Assembly (NCBI RefSeq): GCF_047302425.1 | Contig: NZ_CP154855.1 | Location: 1,302,001 to 1,366,000 of the forward strand | Direction: 5' to 3' | Source of the DNA: Oceanitalea sp047302425 | GTDB lineage: Bacteria; Actinomycetota; Actinomycetes; Actinomycetales; Actinomycetaceae | Length of the DNA stretch: 64,000 nt | In this document: in pieces, positions 26,812 to 34,776 of the stretch | Position numbering within the stretch: position 1 is the first letter of the stretch | Layout of the letters: each line of letters begins with the position of its first letter | Notes under the pieces: generated by a model | What the model was told of the DNA's origin: nothing | What the model saw: only the letters and a program-made list of their open reading frames with translations | The model's database searches: none | Translations under genes and position numbers: made by a program

Positions 26812-28911
26812 TCAGGGCACGGTCCGGCGGTGGCGTGCGACAAGCAGCAGCCCACCGGCTGCGCCGACGAGGCCGGCCGCCAGGAGGAGGGTGCGCACAC
26901 CGTCCGCACCGGTCGTCGCCAGTGCGCCCCTCTGGTTCCCCTGTGCACCGCCTGCGTCGGGGTGCTCAGTTCCCGGGGCAGCTGGCGACGTGGGCGTCGC
27001 GGGGTCGGCCGGCGCGTCTGGCGCGGCCGGCGAGCTCGGTGACGGGGCCGGCTCGGCCGTGTCCTGCGTGACGACCAGGAAGACGCCGGCCTCGTCGTAG
27101 CGCAGTCCCAGGTCCGAGTCCGTCGGTGCGCCGGTGATTACGAGGTCGTCGAAGGTGCCGGTGGCGACGCCGTCGTGCGCGACGACGGGCAGCTCCTCAG
27201 GCAGCTCGGCGAGCCGACTGAGGTCGAGGTCGAGGGTGCCGCCGAGCGTGACGTCGCCGCTGACGGCGAGTGCCGGCTCGGACGCGCCGTCCGCGGTCAG
27301 CTGCAGCGAGGCGGTGTCGGACTGGGCGAAGTCCCCGTCGACACGCAGCGGCTCCGCGGCCTCGTCGACGAGCCGGCCTCCGGTGAGCTCGACGTCCCCG
27401 CTCCCCAGGGCGGCCGGCTGGGTCGCGACGACCTCGCCCTCGGTCACGAGCACACCGCCGGCGAAGGTGTTCTGGCCCGCGAGGACGAGTGAGCCCGTGC
27501 CCGACTTGCTCAGCCCGCCGGGACCCGTGATGTCGTTGATCCACACGTCGGCGGCCGCGGCACCACCGTCGTCGGCGTCCATGTCGACGGAGACGTCGCG
27601 GTCGAAGGCGCCGTAGCCGTGCGCGGCGGCGAAGAGGTTGGTGCGCCCCCACCCCTCGGCGTCGTCCACGATCGGTAGGCCGGACTCGAGCGCGGTGGAG
27701 TGGAGGACCCAGCGCAGCTGCTCGTCGTCGAGGTACGGGAAGCGCGAGCGGAGCAGCGCCTCGGCGCCCTCGGGCACGCGCGGCTCGTTGCCCGGCTCCG
27801 AGACGGGGGTGAGCCCGAAGGTGGTCAGCGCACGGTAGTGCGCGAGGTCGGCGCGGTAGGCGGCCCGATCGGTGTCGAGCTCGGCAACCGGCTCGAGCAG
27901 GCGCTCGGTGTCCGCTCGGGCGGCGGCGATGAGCTCCGCGTTGGCCGGGTCCGCGAGTGTCGCCCCGGCGATCCCGGTCGCCAGAACGCGTCCGCCGATG
28001 ACATCGAGCGGGGAGTGCATCCCGGCGACCACGCGGTTGTAGCCGAGCTCGGCGGCGGTGAGCATGATGTCGCCGTAGTGCTCGGGCACTGCCGTGGCGA
28101 GGCCCAGCCCGGCGAGGAAGGCGGCGTTCGTGTGCCCGCTGGGGAAGCCGCCGTCGTTGACGGCCTCGTCCTCCGGCTTGATCTGGACGACGAGCTCGGG
28201 CACCACCTGCACGTCCTCGCTCCAGCGGAACGGGCGCATGTACTGGTAGTACTCCTTCGCCCGGTTCGACGTGGCGTGCGGACCGCGCACCGTGTCGACG
28301 AGCCGCACGACCGAGCCCAGCGGTGAGTCCTGGTCCGCCCAGCGGCCGTTGCTGTTGCCGCCGTCGCTGTAGGAGGTGTCGACGGCGTCGGCCGGGACCT
28401 CGGCGATGGTCGTGCCCGCGTTGGTCAGCCGGGCGAAGGCAGGCCCGTCCGCTCCCAGCCCCTCCATCATCGAGTAGCTCTGGTGGCGTCGGTCGACGAC
28501 CCAGGCACGCTCGGCCTCGGCCGGAGTGCGAGCGGTGGTGATCTCGACGACCCTCTCGATGTTCTCCTCGTGGAGGTCCGTGTCGAGGACCGTGCCGTCG
28601 TCCCACGACGCACCCGGTGTCCAGTGGTCCAGCATCCGCTCCAGGACGCCGATCGCGGGGTTGGTCGAGGGCGTCATGTGCTCCGGGGTGTTGCGGAGGT
28701 AGGAGTCAACGAACGTTCCGTAGGGGCCGGGGGACGGGGCGATGGCATCGGCTGGCGCGAAGGTGCTCGCGTCACCGGCGCCCGCGGAGGTCACCTGCTC
28801 CGGCACGCTCTGCGCGGCAGCGGGTCCCAGCAGCACGGCCGAGGTGAGGACGGCTCCAGCGACGGCGGTACCTGCGCGGGTGCGTCGGGGGCGGGGGACG
28901 GTCGGTGGCAT
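26812..28911 (-). CDS. Wall-anchored PAP2-type acid phosphatase with autotransporter-like repeat
   Basis: 699 residues. A signal peptide (about 1-34) precedes a PAP2/class A acid phosphatase domain with KEYYQYMRP (K219-x6-R226-P), PSGH (257-260) and R293-x5-H299 (NRVVAGMHSPLDV). At about 500-640 there is an autotransporter-associated beta-strand repeat (GGLSKSGTGSLVLAGQNTFAG), then a Ser/Pro/Ala linker. The C-terminus has LATTG, a hydrophobic helix and RHRR, a class E-type sorting signal. The enzyme therefore probably sits on the cell wall and releases phosphate. AAGGAG precedes the ATG. It is divergent from an alkaline phosphatase, sharing PHO-box-like repeats. Confidence 0.9.
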   Translation of the reverse strand: MPPTVPRPRRTRAGTAVAGAVLTSAVLLGPAAAQSVPEQVTSAGAGDASTFAPADAIAPSPGPYGTFVDSYLRNTPEHMTPSTNPAIGVLERMLDHWTPGASWDDGTVLDTDLHEENIERVVEITTARTPAEAERAWVVDRRHQSYSMMEGLGADGPAFARLTNAGTTIAEVPADAVDTSYSDGGNSNGRWADQDSPLGSVVRLVDTVRGPHATSNRAKEYYQYMRPFRWSEDVQVVPELVVQIKPEDEAVNDGGFPSGHTNAAFLAGLGLATAVPEHYGDIMLTAAELGYNRVVAGMHSPLDVIGGRVLATGIAGATLADPANAELIAAARADTERLLEPVAELDTDRAAYRADLAHYRALTTFGLTPVSEPGNEPRVPEGAEALLRSRFPYLDDEQLRWVLHSTALESGLPIVDDAEGWGRTNLFAAAHGYGAFDRDVSVDMDADDGGAAAADVWINDITGPGGLSKSGTGSLVLAGQNTFAGGVLVTEGEVVATQPAALGSGDVELTGGRLVDEAAEPLRVDGDFAQSDTASLQLTADGASEPALAVSGDVTLGGTLDLDLSRLAELPEELPVVAHDGVATGTFDDLVITGAPTDSDLGLRYDEAGVFLVVTQDTAEPAPSPSSPAAPDAPADPATPTSPAAPGTEHPDAGGAQGNQRGALATTGADGVRTLLLAAGLVGAAGGLLLVARHRRTVP

Positions 28912-29225
28912 GGCTGAGCTCCTTGGTCGAACGACGGCGGCGCGGTCCGGCCGCCGCGCGAAGGGAAGCAGGGCCGCGTGGCCGGCAGGTGTCCGGACGG
29001 TGACCGCACGCCGTCGGGAGCGGAGCGAGCGCCGGGAGCGACGGGTCCGACGAAGGTTCCGACGTCGTCGGCCGTCGGGATGAGAGCCCGCATCGTCTCG
29101 ACTGCCGGCCGCCCACTGTTCACCGAGCGTTTCCTCATCCCCGGGCGGCAGTTCACCACCGCTTCCTAGCGTCCGAGTCGCCCGCACACCGCGGGCATGA
29201 CCCGAGTCGAGAGTGAGCACCACCA
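28912..29225. other. 314-nt intergenic region between two divergent phosphatase genes
   Basis: It holds the promoters of the PAP2 phosphatase (minus) and the alkaline phosphatase (plus). Apart from the PHO-box-like repeats at 29118-29161, I see Arg-rich spurious reading only and no RNA-like structure. Confidence 0.6.
29118..29161 (+). promoter_or_regulatory. PHO-box-like 11-nt direct repeats
   Basis: Four consecutive 11-nt units: GTTCACCGAGC, GTTTCCTCATC, CCCGGGCGGCA and GTTCACCACCG. Units 1 and 4 both start GTTCACC, exactly 33 nt apart, and unit 2 partly matches. Actinobacterial PhoP binds 11-nt direct repeats with a GTTCA(C/T)C core. The location, 65-108 nt before an alkaline phosphatase start, fits phosphate-starvation control. 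Confidence 0.7.
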
Positions 29226-31121
29226 ATGGATCACCGACCTTGCGGCTGGACCCGCCGCGGTCTGATCGCCACCGGGATCGTCGCCGCCCTCGTCGGCACG
29301 GCCGCCACTGCGAGCGCCGCGCCGGAGGACAACCCTGCCATCCCCGAGAACGTCATCGTCTTCATCGGTGACGGCATGGGCTACAACCACATCGCCAGCA
29401 CCAACCTCTACGAGACCGGCCAGAGCCGCTACCAGGTCCTCTCCGACGCCGAGGGCCGCGTGAGGACCCTGCCGGGCAACGCCGTCCAGGTCTACGAGGA
29501 CTGGGCGCTGACCAACATGACGACCTTCCAGCACGGCAACTCCTACGACGCCGAGAAGGCCTGGACGGACTTCCAGTACATCAACGGCAACGTCACCGAC
29601 TCCGCCGCCGCCGGCACCGCGATGGCCACCGGCGTCAAGACCACGAACGGCGCCACCGGCCTGGACCACGAGGGCAACCGGGTGGAGAACCTCACCGAGC
29701 GGGCGATCGCCACCGGGCGCGCCGCCGGTGTCGTCTCCTCGGTGCCGTTCAGCCACGCCACCCCGGCCTCCTACGTCGCGCACAACGCCGACCGCAACGA
29801 CTACCAGGGCATCGCCACCGAGATGCTCGACAGCGACCTCGACGTCGTCATGGGCGCCGGCCACCCCGGCTTCACCGACTCGGGCGAGCCGCGCGAGACG
29901 CCGTCGTACGACTACATCAGCGAGGGAGACTTCGCCCGCCTCCAGGACGGCCAGGCCGGCTTCTCCTACCTCGAGGAGAAGGCCGACTTCGAGGCGCTCG
30001 CCGCCGGCGACGGCGTGCCCGAGCGGGTCTTCGGCCTCGCGCAGGTCGCCTCCACCCTCCAGCAGGGGCGCGCGGCCGACGGCGAGGAGACCGCGCCGTA
30101 CGACACGCCGCTCAACGACAACGTCCCCACGCTCGAGACGATGACCGCCGGCGCGCTCAACGTCCTCGAGCAGGACGAGGACGGCCTCTTCCTCATGGTC
30201 GAGGGCGGTGCGATCGACTGGACCGGCCACGCCAACGACGAGGTCCGCAACATCGAGGAGACCCAGGACTTCAACGCCTCCGTCGAGGCCGCCGTCGAGT
30301 GGGTCGAGTCCGAGGACACCGACGCCACCTGGGACAACACCCTCATCATCGTCACGGCCGACCACGAGACCGGCTACCTCGCCGGCGCCGGCTCCGACCC
30401 GGGCTGGACGCCCATGCACGGCGACGCCGACCAGGTCCCCGAGCTCGACTGGTACTCCGGCAACCACACCAACCAGCTCGTGCCCGTCTTCGCCAAGGGC
30501 GTCGGCGTCGAGACCCTCTACGCCCGCGCCACCGGCACCGACCCGGTCCGCGGCGCGTACCTCGACAACACCGACCTCGCCAACGTCCTCCTCGACGACC
30601 TCTGGGCGACCCAGCCCTCCGAGGGCGGCATCGAGGTCGAGGCCGTCATCCCGGAGCTCGGTGAGGACGACGAGCAGCTGCCCGGTGCGCTCGTGCTCAG
30701 CGTCGCCGACGGCGCCGTCGAGCTCGGCGACCTCCGGCACGCCGGCGACCGCCTGCGCCTGGGCGGCGAGCTGCCCACCGTGTCGGTGACCGACTCGCGC
30801 GGCGAGGCCGCCGGCTGGGCCGTCTCCGGCCAGGCCTCGGCGCTCACCTCCGCCGACGAGCGCGTCATCCGCGCCGGCCACCTCGGCTGGACGCCGGGCC
30901 TCGTCGAGGCGCAGGAGGGCGTGGTCCCCGGTGAGCGCGTGCGCACCGTCATGTCCGGTGGGGAGGGCCTGGCCACCGCCGCCACCCTCGCCTCCGCCGA
31001 CTCCTCCGGCCGCGTCGGCACCGCGGTGCTCGACGCCGACCTCGAGCTCGAGGTGCCCGTCGACACCGCCGACGGCGCCTACTCCGGGTCGCTGACCGTG
31101 ACCCTCTTCCCGGTCGACTGA
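29226..31121 (+). CDS. Secreted alkaline phosphatase (PhoA family)
   Basis: 631 residues. The N-terminus WTRRGLIATGIVAALVG is a Tat-type signal (Arg10-Arg11). The PhoA fold is clear: metal ligand D49 (FIGDGMG), nucleophile S126 (VTDSAAAGTAMATG), SHATPASYVAHNADR, MVEGGAIDWTGHAND and TADHETGYL. It hydrolyses phosphomonoesters outside the cell. A C-terminal beta-rich extension of about 120 residues (LPGALVLSVADGAVELGDLRH onward) is extra compared with core PhoA and may be a surface-binding module. GAGAGTGAG precedes the ATG. Confidence 0.94.
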   Translation: MDHRPCGWTRRGLIATGIVAALVGTAATASAAPEDNPAIPENVIVFIGDGMGYNHIASTNLYETGQSRYQVLSDAEGRVRTLPGNAVQVYEDWALTNMTTFQHGNSYDAEKAWTDFQYINGNVTDSAAAGTAMATGVKTTNGATGLDHEGNRVENLTERAIATGRAAGVVSSVPFSHATPASYVAHNADRNDYQGIATEMLDSDLDVVMGAGHPGFTDSGEPRETPSYDYISEGDFARLQDGQAGFSYLEEKADFEALAAGDGVPERVFGLAQVASTLQQGRAADGEETAPYDTPLNDNVPTLETMTAGALNVLEQDEDGLFLMVEGGAIDWTGHANDEVRNIEETQDFNASVEAAVEWVESEDTDATWDNTLIIVTADHETGYLAGAGSDPGWTPMHGDADQVPELDWYSGNHTNQLVPVFAKGVGVETLYARATGTDPVRGAYLDNTDLANVLLDDLWATQPSEGGIEVEAVIPELGEDDEQLPGALVLSVADGAVELGDLRHAGDRLRLGGELPTVSVTDSRGEAAGWAVSGQASALTSADERVIRAGHLGWTPGLVEAQEGVVPGERVRTVMSGGEGLATAATLASADSSGRVGTAVLDADLELEVPVDTADGAYSGSLTVTLFPVD

Positions 31122-31136
31122 CGACCTCTCCCACAG

Positions 31137-31171
31137 CCGTGCCCGCCGGTGGGACCCACCGGTGGGCACGG
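31137..31171 (+). terminator. Hairpin between alkaline phosphatase and DUF916 genes
   Basis: CCGTGCCC-G-CCGGTGGG pairs with CCCACCGG-T-GGGCACGG around a 3-nt centre: a stem of 16 pairs with one mismatch. It begins 16 nt after the alkaline phosphatase stop and could end or attenuate read-through into the DUF916 gene 27 nt further on. Confidence 0.65.
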
Positions 31172-31197
31172 CGCCGCCCGTTGCCGAAGGAAAAGCC

Positions 31198-32325
31198 ATG
31201 TCCCACCTGCGCACCACGGTGGCGAGCCTGCTGCTCGCCCTGCCTCTCGCCGTCGTCGTCCCCGCGGCGGCCGACGTCGCCGACCCGCACCTCACGGAGG
31301 AGTCCGTTCCCGACGGCGGAACCTCCGTCCCCGCGCCCCCGCCGGAGGACGCGACCGGCGGCGCGGTGAGGGGGACCGCCGACCAGGTGACCTTCGGGAT
31401 CGCGCCGTCCGGGCCGGACGGGGCCGACGGGAGGGTCTCCTTCCGCCTCGAGCTCGAGCCGGGGGCCCGCCACACCGACCACGTCGAGGTGACGAACTAC
31501 TCCGAGGAGGCGATCACCCTCGCGCTGCTCGCCTCCGACGGCACGGTCACGGACGGCGGGACCTTCGACGTCCTGCCCAGCGACGTCGCGCCCGAGGCGG
31601 CGGGCTCGTGGATCGAGATCGCCGAGAGCGTCGAGCTCGAGCCCATGGGCAGCGCGGTGCTGCCCTTCACGATCACGGTGCCCGAGGACGCGCTTCCCGG
31701 GGACCAGCCCGCCGGGATCGTCGCGTCGCTGCGCACCGTGGGCACCGACGAGCAGGGCACGGCGGTGTCGCTCGACTCGCGCGCCGGCGCCCGCGTGCAC
31801 CTGCGGGTGGCGGGCGACCTCGCACCGGCGCTCGCGGTGGAGGACCTGCGCGCGGAGTACCGGCCCTCGTGGAACCCCTTCGCGCCCGGGACGGTCGACC
31901 TCACGTGGACCGTGGCGAACGAGGGCAACGTACGGCTCGGCGCAGCCCAGACGGCCGGCGTCACGGGGCTGCTCGGGCTCGGTGGTGGCGAGGCGGTCGT
32001 CGACGGGCCGCGCGAGGTGCTGCCGGGACAGTCCGCGACCCAGACGGTGTCGGTCGAGGCGTGGCCGACCTTCCGGGTGGGCGGGCAGGTGAGCGTGAGC
32101 CCGGTGGTCGTCGGCAGCGACGAGGTGCCCGACGAGCTGCTCAGCGCGGCGGCCGGGTCGGTGGCGTTGTGGGCGGTGCCGTGGGCCCAGCTCGCGGCGC
32201 TCGTCCTCGTGGCCGGTCTGGTAGTGCTGGTGGTGGTGCGCCGCCGTCGTGCGCGGGCACGGCTGGAGGCGGCCATCGCCGCCGCCCGGGCGGACGCCGC
32301 CCGCGAGCTCGCCGCCGCGCACTGA
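31198..32325 (+). CDS. DUF916-like (WxL peptidoglycan-binding) surface protein
   Basis: 375 residues. A signal peptide (1-26) is followed by a beta-sandwich with VTFGIAPSGPDGADGRVSFRLELEPGARHTDHVEVTNYSEEAITLALLASDG, matching DUF916-type domains that accompany WxL proteins in Firmicutes. A second beta domain (LTWTVANEGNVRLG) follows. One membrane helix sits at about 325-350, then a basic, Ala/Arg-rich cytoplasmic tail. No WxL protein lies next to it, which is usual in actinobacteria. GAAGGAAAAGCC precedes ATG 31198. Confidence 0.82.
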   Translation: MSHLRTTVASLLLALPLAVVVPAAADVADPHLTEESVPDGGTSVPAPPPEDATGGAVRGTADQVTFGIAPSGPDGADGRVSFRLELEPGARHTDHVEVTNYSEEAITLALLASDGTVTDGGTFDVLPSDVAPEAAGSWIEIAESVELEPMGSAVLPFTITVPEDALPGDQPAGIVASLRTVGTDEQGTAVSLDSRAGARVHLRVAGDLAPALAVEDLRAEYRPSWNPFAPGTVDLTWTVANEGNVRLGAAQTAGVTGLLGLGGGEAVVDGPREVLPGQSATQTVSVEAWPTFRVGGQVSVSPVVVGSDEVPDELLSAAAGSVALWAVPWAQLAALVLVAGLVVLVVVRRRRARARLEAAIAAARADAARELAAAH

Positions 32326-32344
32326 CGCTTCCGCGCTCCCGGGC

Positions 32345-32713
32345 TCAGCGGATCTGGTGGACGGCGTCCGACTCGCCCCAGGCGGTGTCCGCCGTCCAGA
32401 CCGGCGCACCGGCGCGCTCACCGAGGGCGAGGCAGAACCGGTCGGCAAGTGAGAGCCCGGAACCGCGCCGCCAGAGCGAGGCGGCGCGCTCGGCGTCGTC
32501 CGCCGTCGCCGGCTCGACGCGCAGTCCGTAGCTCTGCAGGAGGGCAGAGGCGACCGGCCAGTCGCCGCCCGCGGCACGCACCTTCTGCGCGACCTCCGAC
32601 CAGTTGACGCTCGAGCACTGCGCGCCCGCGACGAGCAACGACTCGACCCGGTCAGCCCCGTCCTCGCCGCTGAGGTACGCGAGCAGGGCGGAGGCGTCGA
32701 GGACCGATGTCAC
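32345..32713 (-). CDS. PIN-domain ribonuclease toxin (VapC-like)
   Basis: 122 residues. PIN acidic residues are D6 (SVLDASALLAYL), E40 (NWSEVAQKV), D91 (LSLADRFCLALG) and D109 (VWTADTAW). The S-L-A-D-x-x-x-L-A block is the version usually paired with AbrB- or MazE-type antitoxins, as here. The GTG start overlaps the antitoxin stop by 4 nt. Confidence 0.92.
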   Translation of the reverse strand: MTSVLDASALLAYLSGEDGADRVESLLVAGAQCSSVNWSEVAQKVRAAGGDWPVASALLQSYGLRVEPATADDAERAASLWRRGSGLSLADRFCLALGERAGAPVWTADTAWGESDAVHQIR

Positions 32714-32958
32714 GCGGCGTCGTCCTCCGCCGTGGCCGCACGCCGGCGCTCGGCGAGGAGGTCGCCCACGAGATCACCGTCGGCGAGCTGGCTGCGCAGG
32801 TGCTGCCGGGCCTGCGCACGCGTCATGACGATGACCCCGGCCTCGCTCTCGACGAGGATCAGCGGGGTACCGGCGGTGAGGCCGGCGCGATCCCGGAGCT
32901 CGGCCGGGACGACGAGCCGCCCGCGATCACCCATCGTCACGCTGTATGTCCCACTCAT
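32710..32958 (-). CDS. AbrB/MazE-type antitoxin
   Basis: 82 residues. The swapped-hairpin DNA-binding domain is MSGTYSVTMGDRGRLVVPAELRDRAGLTAGTPLILVESEAGVIVM, and the rest is an acidic helix that should bind the PIN toxin. No Shine-Dalgarno is present. Instead TACGTT lies 9-14 nt before the ATG, where a -10 box would place the transcript start at the ATG, so translation may be leaderless (inference). Confidence 0.9.
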   Translation of the reverse strand: MSGTYSVTMGDRGRLVVPAELRDRAGLTAGTPLILVESEAGVIVMTRAQARQHLRSQLADGDLVGDLLAERRRAATAEDDAA

Positions 32959-33010
32959 AGCAAGAACGTACCACTGCGTATCGACTGGTGGGCCGAGCGT
33001 GAACCGGGGG

Positions 33011-33850
33011 TTACGCGTCGGGCGGGGCAGCGGCCGCGGGTGCCGCGTGGAGGGAGGCGAGCAGCTGGAGCTTCTCAGCGCTCGGGGAGCCGGGCGCGGC
33101 CCGGTAGACGACGAGCTGGCGGCCGGGCAGACCCCTGACGTCGAAGGCGTGGTAGTCGAGGGAGAGGTCGCCGACCTCGCCGTGGCGGAACTCCTTGGAC
33201 TCATGGGTCTTGCCGCGCACGTCGTGGCGCGCCCACAGCTGCCGGAAGGCGGCACTGGCCTGCGACAGCTCGGCGACGAGCGCGCGCACGCCGTCGGCCG
33301 CGTCCACGTGCCCCAGGGCCAGGCGCAGGTTCGCGACGCAGGACTCGGCCGCCCGGTCCCAGTGCGCGTAGAACCGCGCGCCCACCGGGTCGAGGAAGAC
33401 CATGCGCGCGACGTTGTCGACGCGGGCGAAGTCCGCGTACAGGGCGGCCGCGAGGGCGTTGTGCGCCAGGACGTCGAGCCGCCGGTCGATGACGACGGCG
33501 GGCGTGTGCGGCCACGCCTCGAGCAGCTCCCGCAGCGCCTGAGGAGGCGGGTCGGTGGCGGGCGCCAGCGCCGTGGGCGCGAGGTCCGCCAGGCGGAAGA
33601 GGTGCTCGCGCTGGTCGAGGTCGAGGCACAGGGCGCTCGCGATCGCGTTGAGCACCGACGGCGAGGGGTTGCGCTCGCGACCCTGCTCCAGGCGCGCGTA
33701 GTAGTCCACGCTCACGCCCGCGAGCATCGCGACCTCCTCGCGGCGCAGCCCCGGCACCCGGCGCGGGGTGTGCGCGGTGAGGCCGACGTCCGCGGGCCGG
33801 ACGTGGCCGCGCCGGGCCTTGAGGAAGGAGCCGAGCTCGGAGGTGGTCAC
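33011..33850 (-). CDS. XRE-family regulator with MmyB-like ligand-binding domain
   Basis: 279 residues. The N-terminal HTH has the typical actinobacterial start LGSFLKARRGHVRPADVGL and the R-R-x-P-G-L-R-R-E-E-V-A-M-L-A-G-V-S-x-x-Y-Y-x-R-L-E-Q-G-R box. The C-terminal domain (about 105-260) matches the MmyB/PF17765 PAS-like fold: PAVVIDRRLDVLAHNALAAALY...NVARMVFLDP...FRQLWARHDV. Such proteins often control a neighbouring oxidoreductase or lipid-related gene. It is translationally coupled (GTGA) to the Atu4866-domain gene upstream. Confidence 0.9.
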   Translation of the reverse strand: MTTSELGSFLKARRGHVRPADVGLTAHTPRRVPGLRREEVAMLAGVSVDYYARLEQGRERNPSPSVLNAIASALCLDLDQREHLFRLADLAPTALAPATDPPPQALRELLEAWPHTPAVVIDRRLDVLAHNALAAALYADFARVDNVARMVFLDPVGARFYAHWDRAAESCVANLRLALGHVDAADGVRALVAELSQASAAFRQLWARHDVRGKTHESKEFRHGEVGDLSLDYHAFDVRGLPGRQLVVYRAAPGSPSAEKLQLLASLHAAPAAAAPPDA

Positions 33851-34542
33851 GGCTCGACGGTACGGGTCGCGGCCCCGCCCAACCAGGACCTGGTGCTCCC
33901 TGGCAGGCTCCGCCGTCGGCTCATGACGAAGCCCGCGTGGTGGAGGACGTCGCCGACGAGCTGGCCGAAGGCCCAGAAGCCGGAGTCGTCGAGGTAGGTG
34001 ATGCGGTCCTCGCGGACCCAGTAGCGGCCGGTGTACGCGTCGGCGCGGCCGCCGCGGGTCTCGGAGTAGCGGCCGTCGGGCCGCAGGTGCTGCTGGAGGG
34101 CGCGACCGCTGTCGTGCCAGGTCCCGGCCCAGGTGGCCCGGACGGCGGGGTCGGTGAGGTCCTCGCCCGCGGGCCGGGTCGGCTCGCCGTCGTGGGCCTC
34201 GAGGTGACCGGCGACGTAGACGGCGAGCAGGTCGCCGGGGTCGACGACGAGCATGCGGTGCACCTGCGACTCGGTGACCCTGCGGCGGACGACGGCGAAG
34301 GTGGCCGGGTTTCCCGGGACGAGGTCGAAGCGGTCCCGCTCGCCTGGAGGCAGCTGCGCGATGGCGCTCTCGAAGAGCAGCGGGACGACGGATGCGCCCT
34401 CGGCGTCGACGACGTGCGCGTCCCGTCCACCGGGAGCCGCGACGAGGCGGTCCCCGACGACGTGGAGGTCCTCGGCCACGACGCCGGACGGGTGCATGAC
34501 GCGGGCGCCGGTGACGACGACGGCGGGTGGGGGAGTGGTCAT
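33847..34542 (-). CDS. Atu4866-domain protein
   Basis: 231 residues. The last third (WAGTWHDSGRALQQHLRPDGRYSETRGGRADAYTGRYWVREDRITYLDDSGFWAFGQ) matches the small Atu4866 beta-barrel family, thought to bind a ligand. The N-terminal part begins VVVTGARVMHPSGVVAEDLHVVGDRLVAAPGG, resembling the first strands of amidohydrolases, but no metal-binding histidines follow. It could be a truncated or repurposed amidohydrolase fused to the barrel. Its stop overlaps the XRE regulator start, so the two are likely one regulatory unit. Confidence 0.8.
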   Translation of the reverse strand: MTTPPPAVVVTGARVMHPSGVVAEDLHVVGDRLVAAPGGRDAHVVDAEGASVVPLLFESAIAQLPPGERDRFDLVPGNPATFAVVRRRVTESQVHRMLVVDPGDLLAVYVAGHLEAHDGEPTRPAGEDLTDPAVRATWAGTWHDSGRALQQHLRPDGRYSETRGGRADAYTGRYWVREDRITYLDDSGFWAFGQLVGDVLHHAGFVMSRRRSLPGSTRSWLGGAATRTVEP

Positions 34543-34679
34543 GTCCTCAGCCTGGCGCCGCGGGAGCGCGCGGAGAAGGCCGGGCCACACCCAGGGAGTG
34601 GCACACCCTGGCCCGATCCCGGCTAGCCAGCGCCGGCCGGCCCGATCCCGACCTCCCCGCCCCGCGCCCTCCCTCCTGC

Positions 34680-34699
34680 GCCGAGAGCTGGATACTCCG
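34680..34699 (+). repeat. Solitary copy of the 20-nt motif
   Basis: GCCGAGAGCTGGATACTCCG differs at 3 positions from the copy at 36048. It is not part of a hairpin and lies in the 234-nt divergent gap before the AGE-family gene. The rest of that gap (34543-34776) shows no other structure I can name. Confidence 0.5.
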
Positions 34700-34776
34700 G
34701 TGCGGTTGGACGGGTGTGCGGGCACCGTGGCTCCGCCCACTACGGTATGGACGGCCGCGATTCGGAAGGAACCGAG

